From positions 5,379-69,378 of the forward strand of contig CAYSHC010000009.1 of the NCBI GenBank assembly GCA_964430855.1: a stretch of 64,000 nt of DNA, given 5' to 3'. Shown piece by piece: positions 7,657 to 15,555 of this stretch (within the stretch, counting starts at the first letter, position 1; the number at the start of each line of letters is the position of its first letter). The notes beneath the pieces were generated by a model. The model did no database searches. It was not told the origin of the DNA and worked only from the letters and a program-made list of their open reading frames with translations. Source of the DNA: JAEZDP01 sp964430855. GTDB lineage: Bacteria; Acidobacteriota; Vicinamibacteria; Vicinamibacterales; Vicinamibacteraceae. A program made the translations under genes and the position numbers.

Positions 7657-8276
7657 CCCCCTGAGGCCTGCCTCCCGAGGAGCTCGGCCGCGCGCCGCAC
7701 CAGCGTCCACCCCGCCAGGGCGATGAGGTACGCGCCGGCGATGTCGCTCGGCCAGTGCGCACCGAGCACGACGCGCGCGGCCAGGCCGACGACCAGCAGC
7801 ATGACGGCCACCAGCGCAATCACCGTGTCGAGCGGTGCGTTGCGCCGCCACGTGACGATGGCCACGGGCAACCAGGTGATGCCCCACATCGTGGCGAACG
7901 TGGACGGGAAGCCGTACCCGTGCGGCGCCACGGCGACCCTGACGAGGTCGGCCGAGGGGCGTGGCCGCTGGACGAGCTCCTTGATGGGCTCGCCGATGAG
8001 CCAGACCAGGCCGAACGCGGCCGCCAGCAGCATCGCGGTGCGCAGGCCGTCCCGCCACCAGCAGAGCCCGGCGGCGATGGCCAGCAGCACGAACAGCTGC
8101 GGTGTCCTGACGGTGCCGCTCACGGCCAGTGCCCACTCGGGCCCCGACACGGTCGCCTGGAGCAGGCGCGCGATGGCGAGGTCACCGGGCAGCCTGTGTG
8201 TCGTGGCGCCGATCACGCACATGACGATGGCCGCCACCACGGGCCACCACCGGCCAAGCGTTGTCTTTCCCGTCAT
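7653..8276 (-). CDS. PAP2-superfamily membrane protein with an altered PSGH motif
   Basis: The 207-residue protein has about five to six hydrophobic segments and the PAP2 phosphatase scaffold. Motif 1 is KELVQRPRP (KxxxxxxRP) and motif 3 is ARVVLGAHWPSD (RxxxxxHxxxD). Motif 2 reads PSTF where PS(G/T)H is expected, so the catalytic histidine of that motif is replaced by Phe; the codon is TTC. PAP2 enzymes dephosphorylate lipid phosphates such as undecaprenyl pyrophosphate. This copy may be inactive or altered. It lies between DUF3037 and the pseudouridine synthase in a tightly packed operon with ATGA overlaps at both ends. Confidence 0.82.
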   Translation of the reverse strand: MTGKTTLGRWWPVVAAIVMCVIGATTHRLPGDLAIARLLQATVSGPEWALAVSGTVRTPQLFVLLAIAAGLCWWRDGLRTAMLLAAAFGLVWLIGEPIKELVQRPRPSADLVRVAVAPHGYGFPSTFATMWGITWLPVAIVTWRRNAPLDTVIALVAVMLLVVGLAARVVLGAHWPSDIAGAYLIALAGWTLVRRAAELLGRQASGG

Positions 8277-8665
8277 CTGCCGACCCTCACCATCCGGGAC
8301 ATGAGGTGGTCCAGCGTCTCGCCCGGGTCTGCGGTGCGGCCCGTATGGACGGGTGATACCTGGACCACGGTGCTGCGCGGCGCGACCAGCCAGTGGAACC
8401 GCTGCCGCGGCGGCAGGGCTCCAATCGGGCCCGCCGCGTCGCCGCCGGCACAGACACGCGGGAACACCGCCAGGCTGCGGCGGACGGCGTCGAGGTCCAC
8501 GTCCGGCGCCAGCGCGCGGAGGCGGGCCTCGTCGAGCTCGATGCGCGCCTCCAGGAAATCGTGTTCGGGACACGACAGGATGACGCCCACGTTGACGAAC
8601 TCGCCGCGGTCCACCCGGGGCACCACGCGGATGACGGCGTAGTCGTACGCGCTGTCAGCGCCCAC
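8273..8665 (-). CDS. DUF3037 family protein
   Basis: The 130-residue protein matches DUF3037: the N-terminal YDYAVIRVVPRVDRGEFVNVGV, then FLEARIELDEARLRAL and a C-terminal DHLMSRMV. Its biochemical function is unknown. DUF3037 genes are commonly found directly next to HipA-like kinase genes, as here, where the two overlap by 11 bp on the same strand. I chose the GTG at 8665, since the frame upstream is antisense-like shadow of the kinase gene. It could be a partner or substrate-recognition subunit of the kinase, but that is inference from co-occurrence. Confidence 0.82.
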   Translation of the reverse strand: MGADSAYDYAVIRVVPRVDRGEFVNVGVILSCPEHDFLEARIELDEARLRALAPDVDLDAVRRSLAVFPRVCAGGDAAGPIGALPPRQRFHWLVAPRSTVVQVSPVHTGRTADPGETLDHLMSRMVRVGR

Positions 8666-9437
8666 CGGCGGCCTCCTCGACGAATGCCCGCGGCGCGCTG
8701 GCGCGCGCGAGCAGGTAGCGGCGATATCGATCCCGCGCCACGCGCGCGGCGTCGTCCAGGGCCTCTGGCGCCGTGTCAGGCGCCAGCCACGCGTCGGGCA
8801 CCAGTGCGAGGACGCCGTCCACGAGTTCGGGCGTGACGCGTGGCGCGAGGACGGCGTCCGCATCCTCGATGGCGGTCGCAAACGGCAGCAGCACGTGGTC
8901 GCGGACCAGCGCAAACCGGTCGCGGGGACGGGCCGGGTCGTCGTGCCAGCCCGGCGTGTGGTGGACGTACAGCGCCGCGCCGTGGTCGATGAGCCACAGC
9001 GTGCGGTGCCACATCAGGAGGTTGGTGTTCCTGGCCGTCCGGTCGACGTTCGAGACGAACGCGTCGAACCAGACGATGCGCGAGGCGAGGTCGGCGTCGA
9101 TGGTCGTGGCAACGGGGTCGAACGCCACGCTGCCGGGCAGGTAGTCCATCGCCGCGTTGAGGCCGGCGCTCGCGCGGATCAGCTCCTGGATCTCGGGATC
9201 GGGCTCCGTCCTGGCGAGGTCGGGGTCGAGCTCGGCCAGCACGAGGTCGGGCACGGGCAGGTCCAGGGCGCGCGCGAGTTCGCCCGCGATGATCTCGGCC
9301 ACGAGCGCACGCGGCCCCTGTCCGGCGCCGCGGAACTTCAGCACGTACAGCCCGTCATCGTCGGCCTCGACGATGGCCGGCAGCGACCCGCCTTCGCGCA
9401 GGGGCGTGACGTATCGGGTGACCCGGACGGTTCTCAT
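8655..9437 (-). CDS. HipA-like kinase domain protein
   Basis: The 260-residue protein has a kinase-like layout related to HipA: an N-lobe lysine in YVLKFRG, a catalytic-loop segment FDAFVSNVDRTARNTNLL with Asp and Asn, and a metal-binding LWLIDHGAALY (DFG-like). It lacks the N-terminal Couple_hipA region of classical HipA, and no HipB-type HTH antitoxin gene is nearby. It is the first gene of the minus-strand group with DUF3037, PAP2 and RluD-like. Phosphorylation targets are unknown. The 284 bp upstream, between it and the divergent YciI-like gene, shows no feature I can support. Confidence 0.82.
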   Translation of the reverse strand: MRTVRVTRYVTPLREGGSLPAIVEADDDGLYVLKFRGAGQGPRALVAEIIAGELARALDLPVPDLVLAELDPDLARTEPDPEIQELIRASAGLNAAMDYLPGSVAFDPVATTIDADLASRIVWFDAFVSNVDRTARNTNLLMWHRTLWLIDHGAALYVHHTPGWHDDPARPRDRFALVRDHVLLPFATAIEDADAVLAPRVTPELVDGVLALVPDAWLAPDTAPEALDDAARVARDRYRRYLLARASAPRAFVEEAAGGR

Positions 9438-9721
9438 CGGTGCCTGTGCCCGTGCAGTCGCGATCGCCCGTCGCGGCAACCGTGGACGCGCGAGGGCTCG
9501 CCTGCGCGAGTGTAGCGTGTTCCGGCTCAGCAGCAGCCAGCGGCGGCGGCCGGTGCGCCCGGTCCCCTGCAGATGCCGTGGGGCGATCAGGGCTTTAGGA
9601 CTGTCGACGGCACGGGACGGACGCAGGCGGCACGTCGAAATGCCCGCGGCCGCTCGACTACGAGGTAGGCCGCGCGGCGTCGACGGGCGACCCGGCACGG
9701 CCGCTTCCACGGAGGACAGAC

Positions 9722-10090
9722 GTGCGCTACCTGTGCTTGATCTACGACGACGAACAGCAGATCGACGCGATGTCGAAGGCCGAGGGCGACGCGTTCCTGG
9801 CCGAGTACTTCGCCTTCACGGAAGCCATCGTGGCCTCGGGCCACCTCGTCGCCGGCGAGGCCCTCCAGCCGGTGAGCACGGCGACGACGCTGCGCAGGCG
9901 CAACGGCAGGCTGACCACGACGGACGGGCCGTTTGCCGAGACCCGGGAGCAGCTTGGCGGGTTCTTCCTGATCGAGGCGCGCGACCTGAACGAAGCGCTC
10001 CGGGTGGCGGGGCGCATTCCGTCGGTGCGGACCGGCAGTGTCGAGGTGCGTCCGGTGATGGCGTTTCCCGGCGCCCCGCCGACGCCATGA
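9722..10090 (+). CDS. YciI-like (DGPF domain) protein
   Basis: The 122-residue protein begins MRYLCLIYDDE and contains TTTDGPFAETREQLGGFFLIEA, the DGPF signature of the YCII-related/PhnB-neighbour family. Such proteins often sit beside ECF sigma factors of the SigI/ECF41-like type, but none is present here. The fold is a ferredoxin-like alpha/beta dimer with a proposed catalytic His/Asp. The activity is unproven. The GTG start has AGGAGG-like sequence (GGAGGACAGAC) immediately upstream. Confidence 0.85.
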   Translation: MRYLCLIYDDEQQIDAMSKAEGDAFLAEYFAFTEAIVASGHLVAGEALQPVSTATTLRRRNGRLTTTDGPFAETREQLGGFFLIEARDLNEALRVAGRIPSVRTGSVEVRPVMAFPGAPPTP

Positions 10091-10113
10091 CGGGCGCCCG
10101 GGTGCGGCGCGGG

Positions 10114-10140
10114 TAGAATCGACGTTCGGGGTGTTCCCCG
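10114..10140 (+). promoter_or_regulatory. Putative promoter -10 and 5'-end hairpin of the peroxiredoxin gene
   Basis: TAGAAT (10114-10119) is followed after seven bases by a perfect CGGGG-TGTT-CCCCG hairpin (10127-10140) and a short T-run. If transcription starts 6-8 nt after the -10, the hairpin would be the very 5' end of the mRNA. It could instead act as the terminator of the YciI-like gene. Confidence 0.4.
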
Positions 10141-10168
10141 TTTCGTTCCCGGAAAGGAATCCTGACGA

Positions 10169-10651
10169 ATGGCACTTGCAGTGGGTGATCGCGTTCCAGC
10201 GGCGACGTTCCGCACGATGACGGCCGACGGCATCAGGGAGCTCAGCACGGCCGAGGTGTTCGACGGCAAGAAGGTGGTGCTCTTCGGCGTGCCCGGCGCG
10301 TTCACGCCGTCCTGCCACAAGACCCACCTGCCCGGGTTCGTGCAGCGGCACGACGAGATCAAGGCGAAGGGCGTCGACACGATCGCGTGCGTGGCCGTCA
10401 ACGACGCGTTCGTCCTCGACGCATGGGCCAGGGCCAGCGGCGCCGACGGGCGCGTGCTGATGCTCGCCGACGGCAACGGCGACTTCGTCACGGCCGCGGG
10501 CCTGTCGTTTGACGGCTCGGGCTTCGGCCTCGGCACGCGCAGCAAGCGGTTCTCGGCGCTCGTCGAGGACGGCGTCGTGAAGGAGCTGAACGTCGAGGAG
10601 AAGCCGAGCGACGTGACGGTGTCGTCGGCGGAGAAGATCTGCCAGCTCTGA
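10169..10651 (+). CDS. Peroxiredoxin, Prx5/AHP1 type
   Basis: The 160-residue thioredoxin-fold peroxidase reduces H2O2 or organic hydroperoxides in the cytoplasm. The peroxidatic Cys49 lies in VPGAFTPSCHKTHLPGF, the diagnostic Prx5 motif (PxxxTxxC). Other Prx5 features are VNDAFVLDAW and RSKRFSALVEDGVVKELNVEE. No obvious resolving cysteine follows in the usual place, so a 1-Cys or glutaredoxin-dependent mechanism is plausible. It is preceded by a good ribosome site (GGAAAGGA) and its own promoter-like box, and is monocistronic. Confidence 0.93.
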   Translation: MALAVGDRVPAATFRTMTADGIRELSTAEVFDGKKVVLFGVPGAFTPSCHKTHLPGFVQRHDEIKAKGVDTIACVAVNDAFVLDAWARASGADGRVLMLADGNGDFVTAAGLSFDGSGFGLGTRSKRFSALVEDGVVKELNVEEKPSDVTVSSAEKICQL

Positions 10652-10658
10652 GGTCGGA

Positions 10659-10686
10659 CACGGCCGCCCGGCGACGGGCGGCCGTG
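10659..10686. terminator. Perfect 12-bp stem terminator between convergent genes
   Basis: CACGGCCGCCCG and CGGGCGGCCGTG form a perfect 12-bp stem around the loop GCGA, starting eight bases after the peroxiredoxin stop. It separates the peroxiredoxin gene from the convergent transglycosylase gene. There is no T-tract, as is common in GC-rich genomes. Confidence 0.75.
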
Positions 10687-10702
10687 CGTCGCCGCTTTGC
10701 CG

Positions 10703-11782
10703 TCAGTCGGCGAGCCGATCGGCCAGCGTTGCCACGGCCATCGCGTACGCGTTGGCGCAGTTGTAGCCGAGCAGCGCTTCGTAGTTCGGGTAAACGAGGA
10801 AGTCGCCGCTGTCGGTGCGCAGCAGCGATCCCGTCATGTCGGCGCGCGGGAGCGCGCTGCCGTCCTCGCGGCGCACGCCCAGCGCCTGCCAGCGTTCGAG
10901 CGGCAGCGGCTCGGTGAGCGCACGCACCGCGCGGCATCCCGACGTCCTGAGCGGGGCTGCCGCCTCGATGGCGGAGACCGCCGCCGCGCCCCGCGGCACC
11001 CGCACCGGGCGCCCCCACGTTTCGCCCTGCCTCCAGCCGTGCGCCTTGAGGTAATTGGCCATCGAGCCGAACACGTCCGGCATCGAGCGCCAGATGTCGC
11101 GCATGCCGTCGCCGTCTTCGTCCACGGCGAACCGCAGGTAGCTCGACGGCAGGAATTGCGGCTGCCCCATCGCGCCGGCCCATGAGCCCTTGAGCCGCGG
11201 CAGGTCGATGAGCCGCCGATCCAGGATCTCGAGCGCGTGGAAGAGCTCCGCCCGGAAGAGGTCCGGCCGGCGGTGATCGTAGGCCAGCGTCGCGAGCGTC
11301 GGGATCAGCGGGCGCACGCCGCTGAAGCGTCCGAAGCTCGACTCGAGCCCCCAGATGGCAATGACGAACCGTCCGGGCACGCCATGGCGCGCCTCGATAC
11401 GGGCGAGCAGGCTGCGGTGCTGCGCCAGGCGCTGGCGTCCGAGCCTGACGGCCGCCGGAGACACGCGGCGCGCGACGTACTGGCGCAGCGTCTCGGTGAA
11501 TTCGGCCTGCGTGCGGTCGCGATCGAGGATCTGCGCCACGGGTGCGATGTCGGTGAGCGCCGCCGTGACGGTCGCCGGCGAGATGCCGCGCGCGAGCGCC
11601 TCTTCGCGGACGCCCTGGAGCCACACGTCGAACGTCGGCCGGGTCGGGCCTGTCGTGGGAGCTGCCGGCTCGGCTGCGGACGGGCCCGCGACCTGGGCGC
11701 GAACGGCAGGAGCGTGTGGCGCGAGGGCGAGGAGCGTGACCAGCAGGGTGAGGGGCAGCAGTCGCGAGCGAGGGACGGGCAC
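10703..11782 (-). CDS. MltB-family lytic murein transglycosylase
   Basis: This exported enzyme (359 aa) cleaves the MurNAc-GlcNAc bond of peptidoglycan with anhydro-product formation. It has a signal peptide (about residues 1-27 ending APAVRAQ) and an SLT_2/MltB domain. IAIWGLESSFGRFSG carries the catalytic Glu, and GAMGQPQFLPSSYLRFAVDEDGDGMRDIW includes a Ca-binding-like loop. A C-terminal segment ends GYNCANAYAMAVATLADRL. The GTG at 11782 gives the best signal peptide; upstream codons run into a GGGGTCAGGTCTCG-type repeat. It is divergent from the oxidoreductase gene. Confidence 0.9.
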   Translation of the reverse strand: MPVPRSRLLPLTLLVTLLALAPHAPAVRAQVAGPSAAEPAAPTTGPTRPTFDVWLQGVREEALARGISPATVTAALTDIAPVAQILDRDRTQAEFTETLRQYVARRVSPAAVRLGRQRLAQHRSLLARIEARHGVPGRFVIAIWGLESSFGRFSGVRPLIPTLATLAYDHRRPDLFRAELFHALEILDRRLIDLPRLKGSWAGAMGQPQFLPSSYLRFAVDEDGDGMRDIWRSMPDVFGSMANYLKAHGWRQGETWGRPVRVPRGAAAVSAIEAAAPLRTSGCRAVRALTEPLPLERWQALGVRREDGSALPRADMTGSLLRTDSGDFLVYPNYEALLGYNCANAYAMAVATLADRLAD

Positions 11783-11837
11783 GTCCGCAGTATCGAGCTT
11801 CGCTGGGGATGTCTCAAGTTCTGCCACCCTGGCCCGG

Positions 11838-11880
11838 CGAGACCTGACCCCATCGGGCGCGATTTCGAGACCTGACCCCG
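11838..11880. repeat. GGGGTCAGGTCTCG-family repeat, copy 1 (two inverted units)
   Basis: Two CGAGACCTGACCCC units (11838-11851 and 11866-11879) lie in tandem, preceded by TTCTGCCAC, the internal arm seen in the most complete copy near 56394. The element fills the divergent intergenic region and ends seven bases before the -10-like box of the plus-strand gene. Confidence 0.85.
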
Positions 11881-11886
11881 AACGTC

Positions 11887-11892
11887 TATGCT
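11887..11892 (+). promoter_or_regulatory. Putative -10 box (TATGCT) giving a leaderless mRNA
   Basis: TATGCT ends 7 nt before the ATG at 11900, so transcription would start at or next to the start codon. It lies directly downstream of a CGAGACCTGACCCCG repeat unit that occupies the spacer/-35 region. Confidence 0.4.
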
Positions 11893-11899
11893 GTCGCGC

Positions 11900-12763
11900 A
11901 TGGCAAAGGTGGCGTTTCTCGGACTTGGCGTGATGGGTGGCCCCATGGCCGGACACCTCGTGGCGGCGGGCCACGACGTGGTGGTGTACAACCGCACGGC
12001 CTCGCGGGCCGAGGCCTGGGTGGCGCAGCACGGAGGCACGCGTGCGGCGACGCCCGCCGAGGCGGCGCGCGGGGCGGAGTTCGTCTGCGCCTGCGTCGGT
12101 GCCGACAACGACGTGCGCGAGGTGACCGTCGGCGCTGACGGCGCGTTCCACGGGATGGCGGGCGGCGCGATTTTCATCGACCACACGACCGCTTCCGCGG
12201 CGGTGGCGCGTGAGCTGTCCGAGGTCGCGCGCGAGCGCGGCCTGGCGTTCATCGACGCGCCGGTGTCGGGCGGCGAGTCCGGCGCCCGGACGGGCCAGCT
12301 GAGCGTCATGTGCGGCGGCGACGAAGAGGCGTTCACGCGGGCGGAGCCGATCATGCGCGCCTACGGGAAGACCGTCACGCGCATCGGCGAGAGCGGCGCC
12401 GGGCAGCTGTGCAAGATGGTCAACCAGATCTGCATCGCCGGCCTCGTGCAGGGCCTCGCCGAGGGCCTGCACTTCGCCGCGCGTGCCGGCCTCGACATCG
12501 AGCGCGTGATGTCGGTCATCTCGAAGGGCGCGGCGCAGTCGTGGCAGATGGACAACCGCTGGCAGACCATGGTCGAAGGCCGGTACGACTTCGGCTTTGC
12601 CGTCGACTGGATGCGCAAGGACCTCGGCATCGTCCTCGACGAGGCGCGGCGCAACGGCGCCACGCTGCCCGTCGCGGCACTCGTCGACCAGTTCTACGCC
12701 GACGTGCAGCGCGCGGGCGGCGGCAGGTGGGACACCTCGAGCCTGCTGACGCGGCTCGGCTGA
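11900..12763 (+). CDS. NAD(P)-dependent beta-hydroxyacid dehydrogenase (3-hydroxyisobutyrate dehydrogenase family)
   Basis: The 287-residue protein has an N-terminal Rossmann domain with GLGVMGGPMAGHL (residues 8-20), the substrate signature FIDAPVSGGESGA and the catalytic-lysine helix GAGQLCKMVNQ. A C-terminal all-helical dimerisation domain follows. The family includes 3-hydroxyisobutyrate, tartronate-semialdehyde and glyoxylate/succinate-semialdehyde reductases; the substrate cannot be chosen from sequence. I selected ATG 11900 because an earlier in-frame ATG at 11888 falls inside the -10-like box. The stop is only four bases from the convergent sulfatase stop. Confidence 0.9.
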   Translation: MAKVAFLGLGVMGGPMAGHLVAAGHDVVVYNRTASRAEAWVAQHGGTRAATPAEAARGAEFVCACVGADNDVREVTVGADGAFHGMAGGAIFIDHTTASAAVARELSEVARERGLAFIDAPVSGGESGARTGQLSVMCGGDEEAFTRAEPIMRAYGKTVTRIGESGAGQLCKMVNQICIAGLVQGLAEGLHFAARAGLDIERVMSVISKGAAQSWQMDNRWQTMVEGRYDFGFAVDWMRKDLGIVLDEARRNGATLPVAALVDQFYADVQRAGGGRWDTSSLLTRLG

Positions 12764-12767
12764 CGCG

Positions 12768-14321
12768 TCACGGCCTCTTCGGTGGCGTGATGATCGCGCG
12801 CGGGAACGGCGCCTGCGGCGACCCCTCGGGGTTGCGCAGGCGCGACTGCCCGCCCCGCACGGGATGCAGCGGAATCGTCATGCCCTCGAGGCGCGCGAGT
12901 TCCTCGAACAGCTGCGCGCGCATCTGCCGTGCGAGGTCCTGGTGGGCCGGGTCGTCGATCAGGTTGCGCGACTCCGCCGGGTCTTCCTTGAGGTCGAACA
13001 GCATGTCGATGTCCCACACGCCGTGCGTGAAGACGTACTTGTACCGGGTGCCGCGCAGCGCGAACTGCGTCGGCGTCTGCGGGAAGGAGTACTCCCAGTA
13101 GTACTCGTAGAGCAGCGCGTCGCGCCACGGCACGGGCTCGCCGCGCAGCAGCGGCAGGAAGCTCCGCCCGTCCATGTGCGCCGGCGCCTCGAGGCCGGCC
13201 GCGTTGAGCAGCGTCGGGGCGACGTCGATGTTGGCGACGATCGCGTCGACGACGGTGCCCGGCTTCACCGCGGCCGGGTAGTGCACCAGCATCGGGACGC
13301 GCATCGACCATTCGAACGCCGTCCGCTTGTCGATGAGCCCGTGCTCGCCGAAGGCGAACCCGTTGTCGCCCATGTAGACCACCAGCGTGGTGTCGAGCAG
13401 GCCGCGCCCGGCGAGCCAGTCGAGCACGCGGCCGATGCTGTCGTCCACGCCCCGCAGCGTCTCGAGGTAGCGCCGGTAGTACTCCGCCACGTCCAGGGTC
13501 GAGTGGTACGGGTATTCCACGCCGTGCCAGCTGTTGCGCTGGTTGCGAACCCACATGGGGAAGTTGCCCGCGACGGCGGCTTCCGGCGCCAAGGTCGACG
13601 GCGGCGTGACGGGCGCCGACGCGTACGACCCCTTGTGCCGCTCGGGCGGGACGAAGTCGGCGTGCACACCCTTGTGCGAGAGGTACAGCAGGAAGGGCCG
13701 GTCGCGCGTCGTCGACTCGAGGAAGGCGAGCGCGTAGTCGGTGAGCTCGTCGGTGATGTAGCCCCGCTGCGGCGTGCGTGCGCCGTTGACGTTGAGCGTC
13801 GTGTGCGGCGGGTCGGGCAGGTACTGCCCCTGGCCGCGGAAGCTCACCCAGTAGTCGAACCCCGGCTGGGGGTCGTCGGTGTCGTTGCCGATGTGCCACT
13901 TGCCGACGTAGCCGGTCTGGTATCGCGCGCGCTGGAGGTACTCGCCGAAGGTCGGCAGCCCCGGCGGGATGGACGTGAAGTTGTCCACCACGCCGTGGCG
14001 GTGCGCGTACGTACCGGTAAGAATCGACGCACGCGACGGCGAGCAGAGCGCCGTCGTCACGAAGGCATTGCGCACGTGCGCGCCGCCACTGGCCATCCGA
14101 TCCATGTGCGGCGTCTGCACGAACGGATGGCCCGCCACCCCCATCGCGTCGTGCCGATGGTCGTCGGCGAGGATGAAGACGATGTTGGGCGGGGTGCGGC
14201 CGGGCCGGACGGGCAGCGTGTCGGCGGCGGGCGCCTGCGCGTGCGAGTCCGCGCCAGTGCGGAGCGCGAGTGCCGCGAACAGCAGGGCGACGGCCAGCCG
14301 CGGACGTCGCAGGCCGGCCAT
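12768..14321 (-). CDS. Secreted type I sulfatase
   Basis: The 517-residue exported enzyme (signal peptide about 1-30, ending DSHAQ) hydrolyses sulfate esters. The formylglycine motif is LCSPSRASILTG (CxPxR). Metal and substrate residues appear in NIVFILADDHRHD, YVGKWHIG and YMGDNGFAFGEHG. The Cys-type site requires a formylglycine-generating enzyme encoded elsewhere. The start ATG overlaps the stop of the upstream TIM-barrel gene by one base (TGATG), so the two form an operon. The natural substrate is probably a sulfated polysaccharide, which is inference. A related sulfatase is encoded at 20690-22348. Confidence 0.93.
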   Translation of the reverse strand: MAGLRRPRLAVALLFAALALRTGADSHAQAPAADTLPVRPGRTPPNIVFILADDHRHDAMGVAGHPFVQTPHMDRMASGGAHVRNAFVTTALCSPSRASILTGTYAHRHGVVDNFTSIPPGLPTFGEYLQRARYQTGYVGKWHIGNDTDDPQPGFDYWVSFRGQGQYLPDPPHTTLNVNGARTPQRGYITDELTDYALAFLESTTRDRPFLLYLSHKGVHADFVPPERHKGSYASAPVTPPSTLAPEAAVAGNFPMWVRNQRNSWHGVEYPYHSTLDVAEYYRRYLETLRGVDDSIGRVLDWLAGRGLLDTTLVVYMGDNGFAFGEHGLIDKRTAFEWSMRVPMLVHYPAAVKPGTVVDAIVANIDVAPTLLNAAGLEAPAHMDGRSFLPLLRGEPVPWRDALLYEYYWEYSFPQTPTQFALRGTRYKYVFTHGVWDIDMLFDLKEDPAESRNLIDDPAHQDLARQMRAQLFEELARLEGMTIPLHPVRGGQSRLRNPEGSPQAPFPRAIITPPKRP

Positions 14322-15421
14322 CACGCCGTCTCCGGCCTGCGGAGCCCCAGACCCAGCGTCCGGCGGCAGTAGGCGATGCTGCGCTCGAGCTCGCGGCGCT
14401 GGTCGGCGGCGTCGTTCGGCTTCGGCAGGCTGGCCGCGGCAACCGGGGGCTTGCGCCGCATCAGCCGCAGGAACCGCGCGAGGCTGCTGGCTTCCATCCG
14501 CGGCCACGCGTCCCAGAAGTCGGCGTCGAGGAACGGCAGGTCGCGGCTGACGCCCGAAATCGTCTCGATGTGGACGGGAACGCCCGGGCAGTCGGCAGCG
14601 AGCCGCTGCACGAGCGCAGGCAGGTCCACCTGCCCGTCGCCCATCGCGGTCCAGCGGACGCGTGCGCCCTCGGGCGTCTCGGTGACCACGCCGTCGCGCA
14701 GGCTCGTCGTGACGACGTAAGGCGCCAGCCGGCCGAGCGCGTCGACGGGATCCTCGAGCGTCCACAGCGCGTTGCCCGAGTCGAAGTTCACGCCCACGAA
14801 GTCGCGCCCTGCCATCTCGACGAGCGTCGCGAGCTCTTCCGAGCGCATGTCGCCGGCGTGGTTCTCGACCGCGATGCGGATCCCGGCGTCGAGCGCCCGC
14901 GAGCGCGCCGACTTCAGCACGCCGACAAGGCTGTCGATGTGGCGGAAGATGCCGCCGTCGGTCAGGCGATCCTCCCAGGTGCCGAGCACGATGCGCACGA
15001 CCGGCGAGCCGACGGCCCGCGCAATCCGGATGCCGTTGGCCAGCTGCGCTTCGGCGGTGCCGTTCTCGGGGCGGAAGGCCTTCGACGTCGGGCACACGCT
15101 CCACATGCCCACGTGGATGCTGATGCCGGCCTTCTCGGCCCGCGCGGCCAGCGCGGCCAGCGACTCGGCGTCGGCCGGCTCGAACGACTCGAGGTCGGTG
15201 ATGAACAGCGAGTCGACCTGGAGCGAGGCGGCGTAGTCGACCAGGCGCGGCGCCTTCCAGCCGGAGGCGCGCACGGCGAAGTTGTCGATCCCGAGCGGGA
15301 CGGGCCGCGCCAGCGACAGCAGCTCCTGCGCGTCCGACCGGCGGGCGGCGAAGGCGGCAGTCGCCAGCGTGCCGGCCGTGGACGCCAGAAACGCGCGACG
15401 GGAAGCGTGAGCGTTCGACAC
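14321..15421 (-). CDS. Tat-exported Xyl-isomerase-like TIM barrel protein
   Basis: The 366-residue protein begins with a twin-arginine leader (SRRAFLASTAGTLATAAFA) and continues as an AP-endonuclease-2/xylose-isomerase-like TIM barrel. Typical metal-ligand strands are RIAVENHAGD, FVGVNFDSGN and VPVHIETI. Family members epimerise or isomerise sugars, or cleave 3-keto-sugars. This one would act in the periplasm next to the coupled sulfatase. The GTG start at 15421 has AGGAG upstream at suitable spacing. A C-terminal extension after the barrel (RFLRLMRRKPPVAAASL onward, about 55 residues) is basic and unassigned. Confidence 0.82.
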   Translation of the reverse strand: MSNAHASRRAFLASTAGTLATAAFAARRSDAQELLSLARPVPLGIDNFAVRASGWKAPRLVDYAASLQVDSLFITDLESFEPADAESLAALAARAEKAGISIHVGMWSVCPTSKAFRPENGTAEAQLANGIRIARAVGSPVVRIVLGTWEDRLTDGGIFRHIDSLVGVLKSARSRALDAGIRIAVENHAGDMRSEELATLVEMAGRDFVGVNFDSGNALWTLEDPVDALGRLAPYVVTTSLRDGVVTETPEGARVRWTAMGDGQVDLPALVQRLAADCPGVPVHIETISGVSRDLPFLDADFWDAWPRMEASSLARFLRLMRRKPPVAAASLPKPNDAADQRRELERSIAYCRRTLGLGLRRPETA

Positions 15422-15541
15422 CGGAAGCGATCTCCTGAGCGAGCCGCGGGCTAGTGTATCAGCGGGGCACGGCGCGCGGCGGGCACGCCCGCCTTGTTCC
15501 GCCGTCCGCCCGGGAGTAGCATCCTCGCGAGCCGTGCGTCC

Positions 15542-15547
15542 TATCAT
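15542..15547 (+). promoter_or_regulatory. Putative -10 box (TATCAT) before gdh
   Basis: TATCAT ends 8 nt before ATG 15556 (and 11 before ATG 15559), placing the transcript start at or a few bases before the start codon. GGAGG lies between the box and the ATG, so a very short leadered mRNA is also possible. Confidence 0.4.
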
Positions 15548-15555
15548 TGGAGGGC

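Noticed and set aside
5392..8304. Open frame of about 970 codons on the plus strand
   Set aside because: Antisense to ilvE, the pseudouridine synthase and PAP2 genes, all of which have clear motifs.
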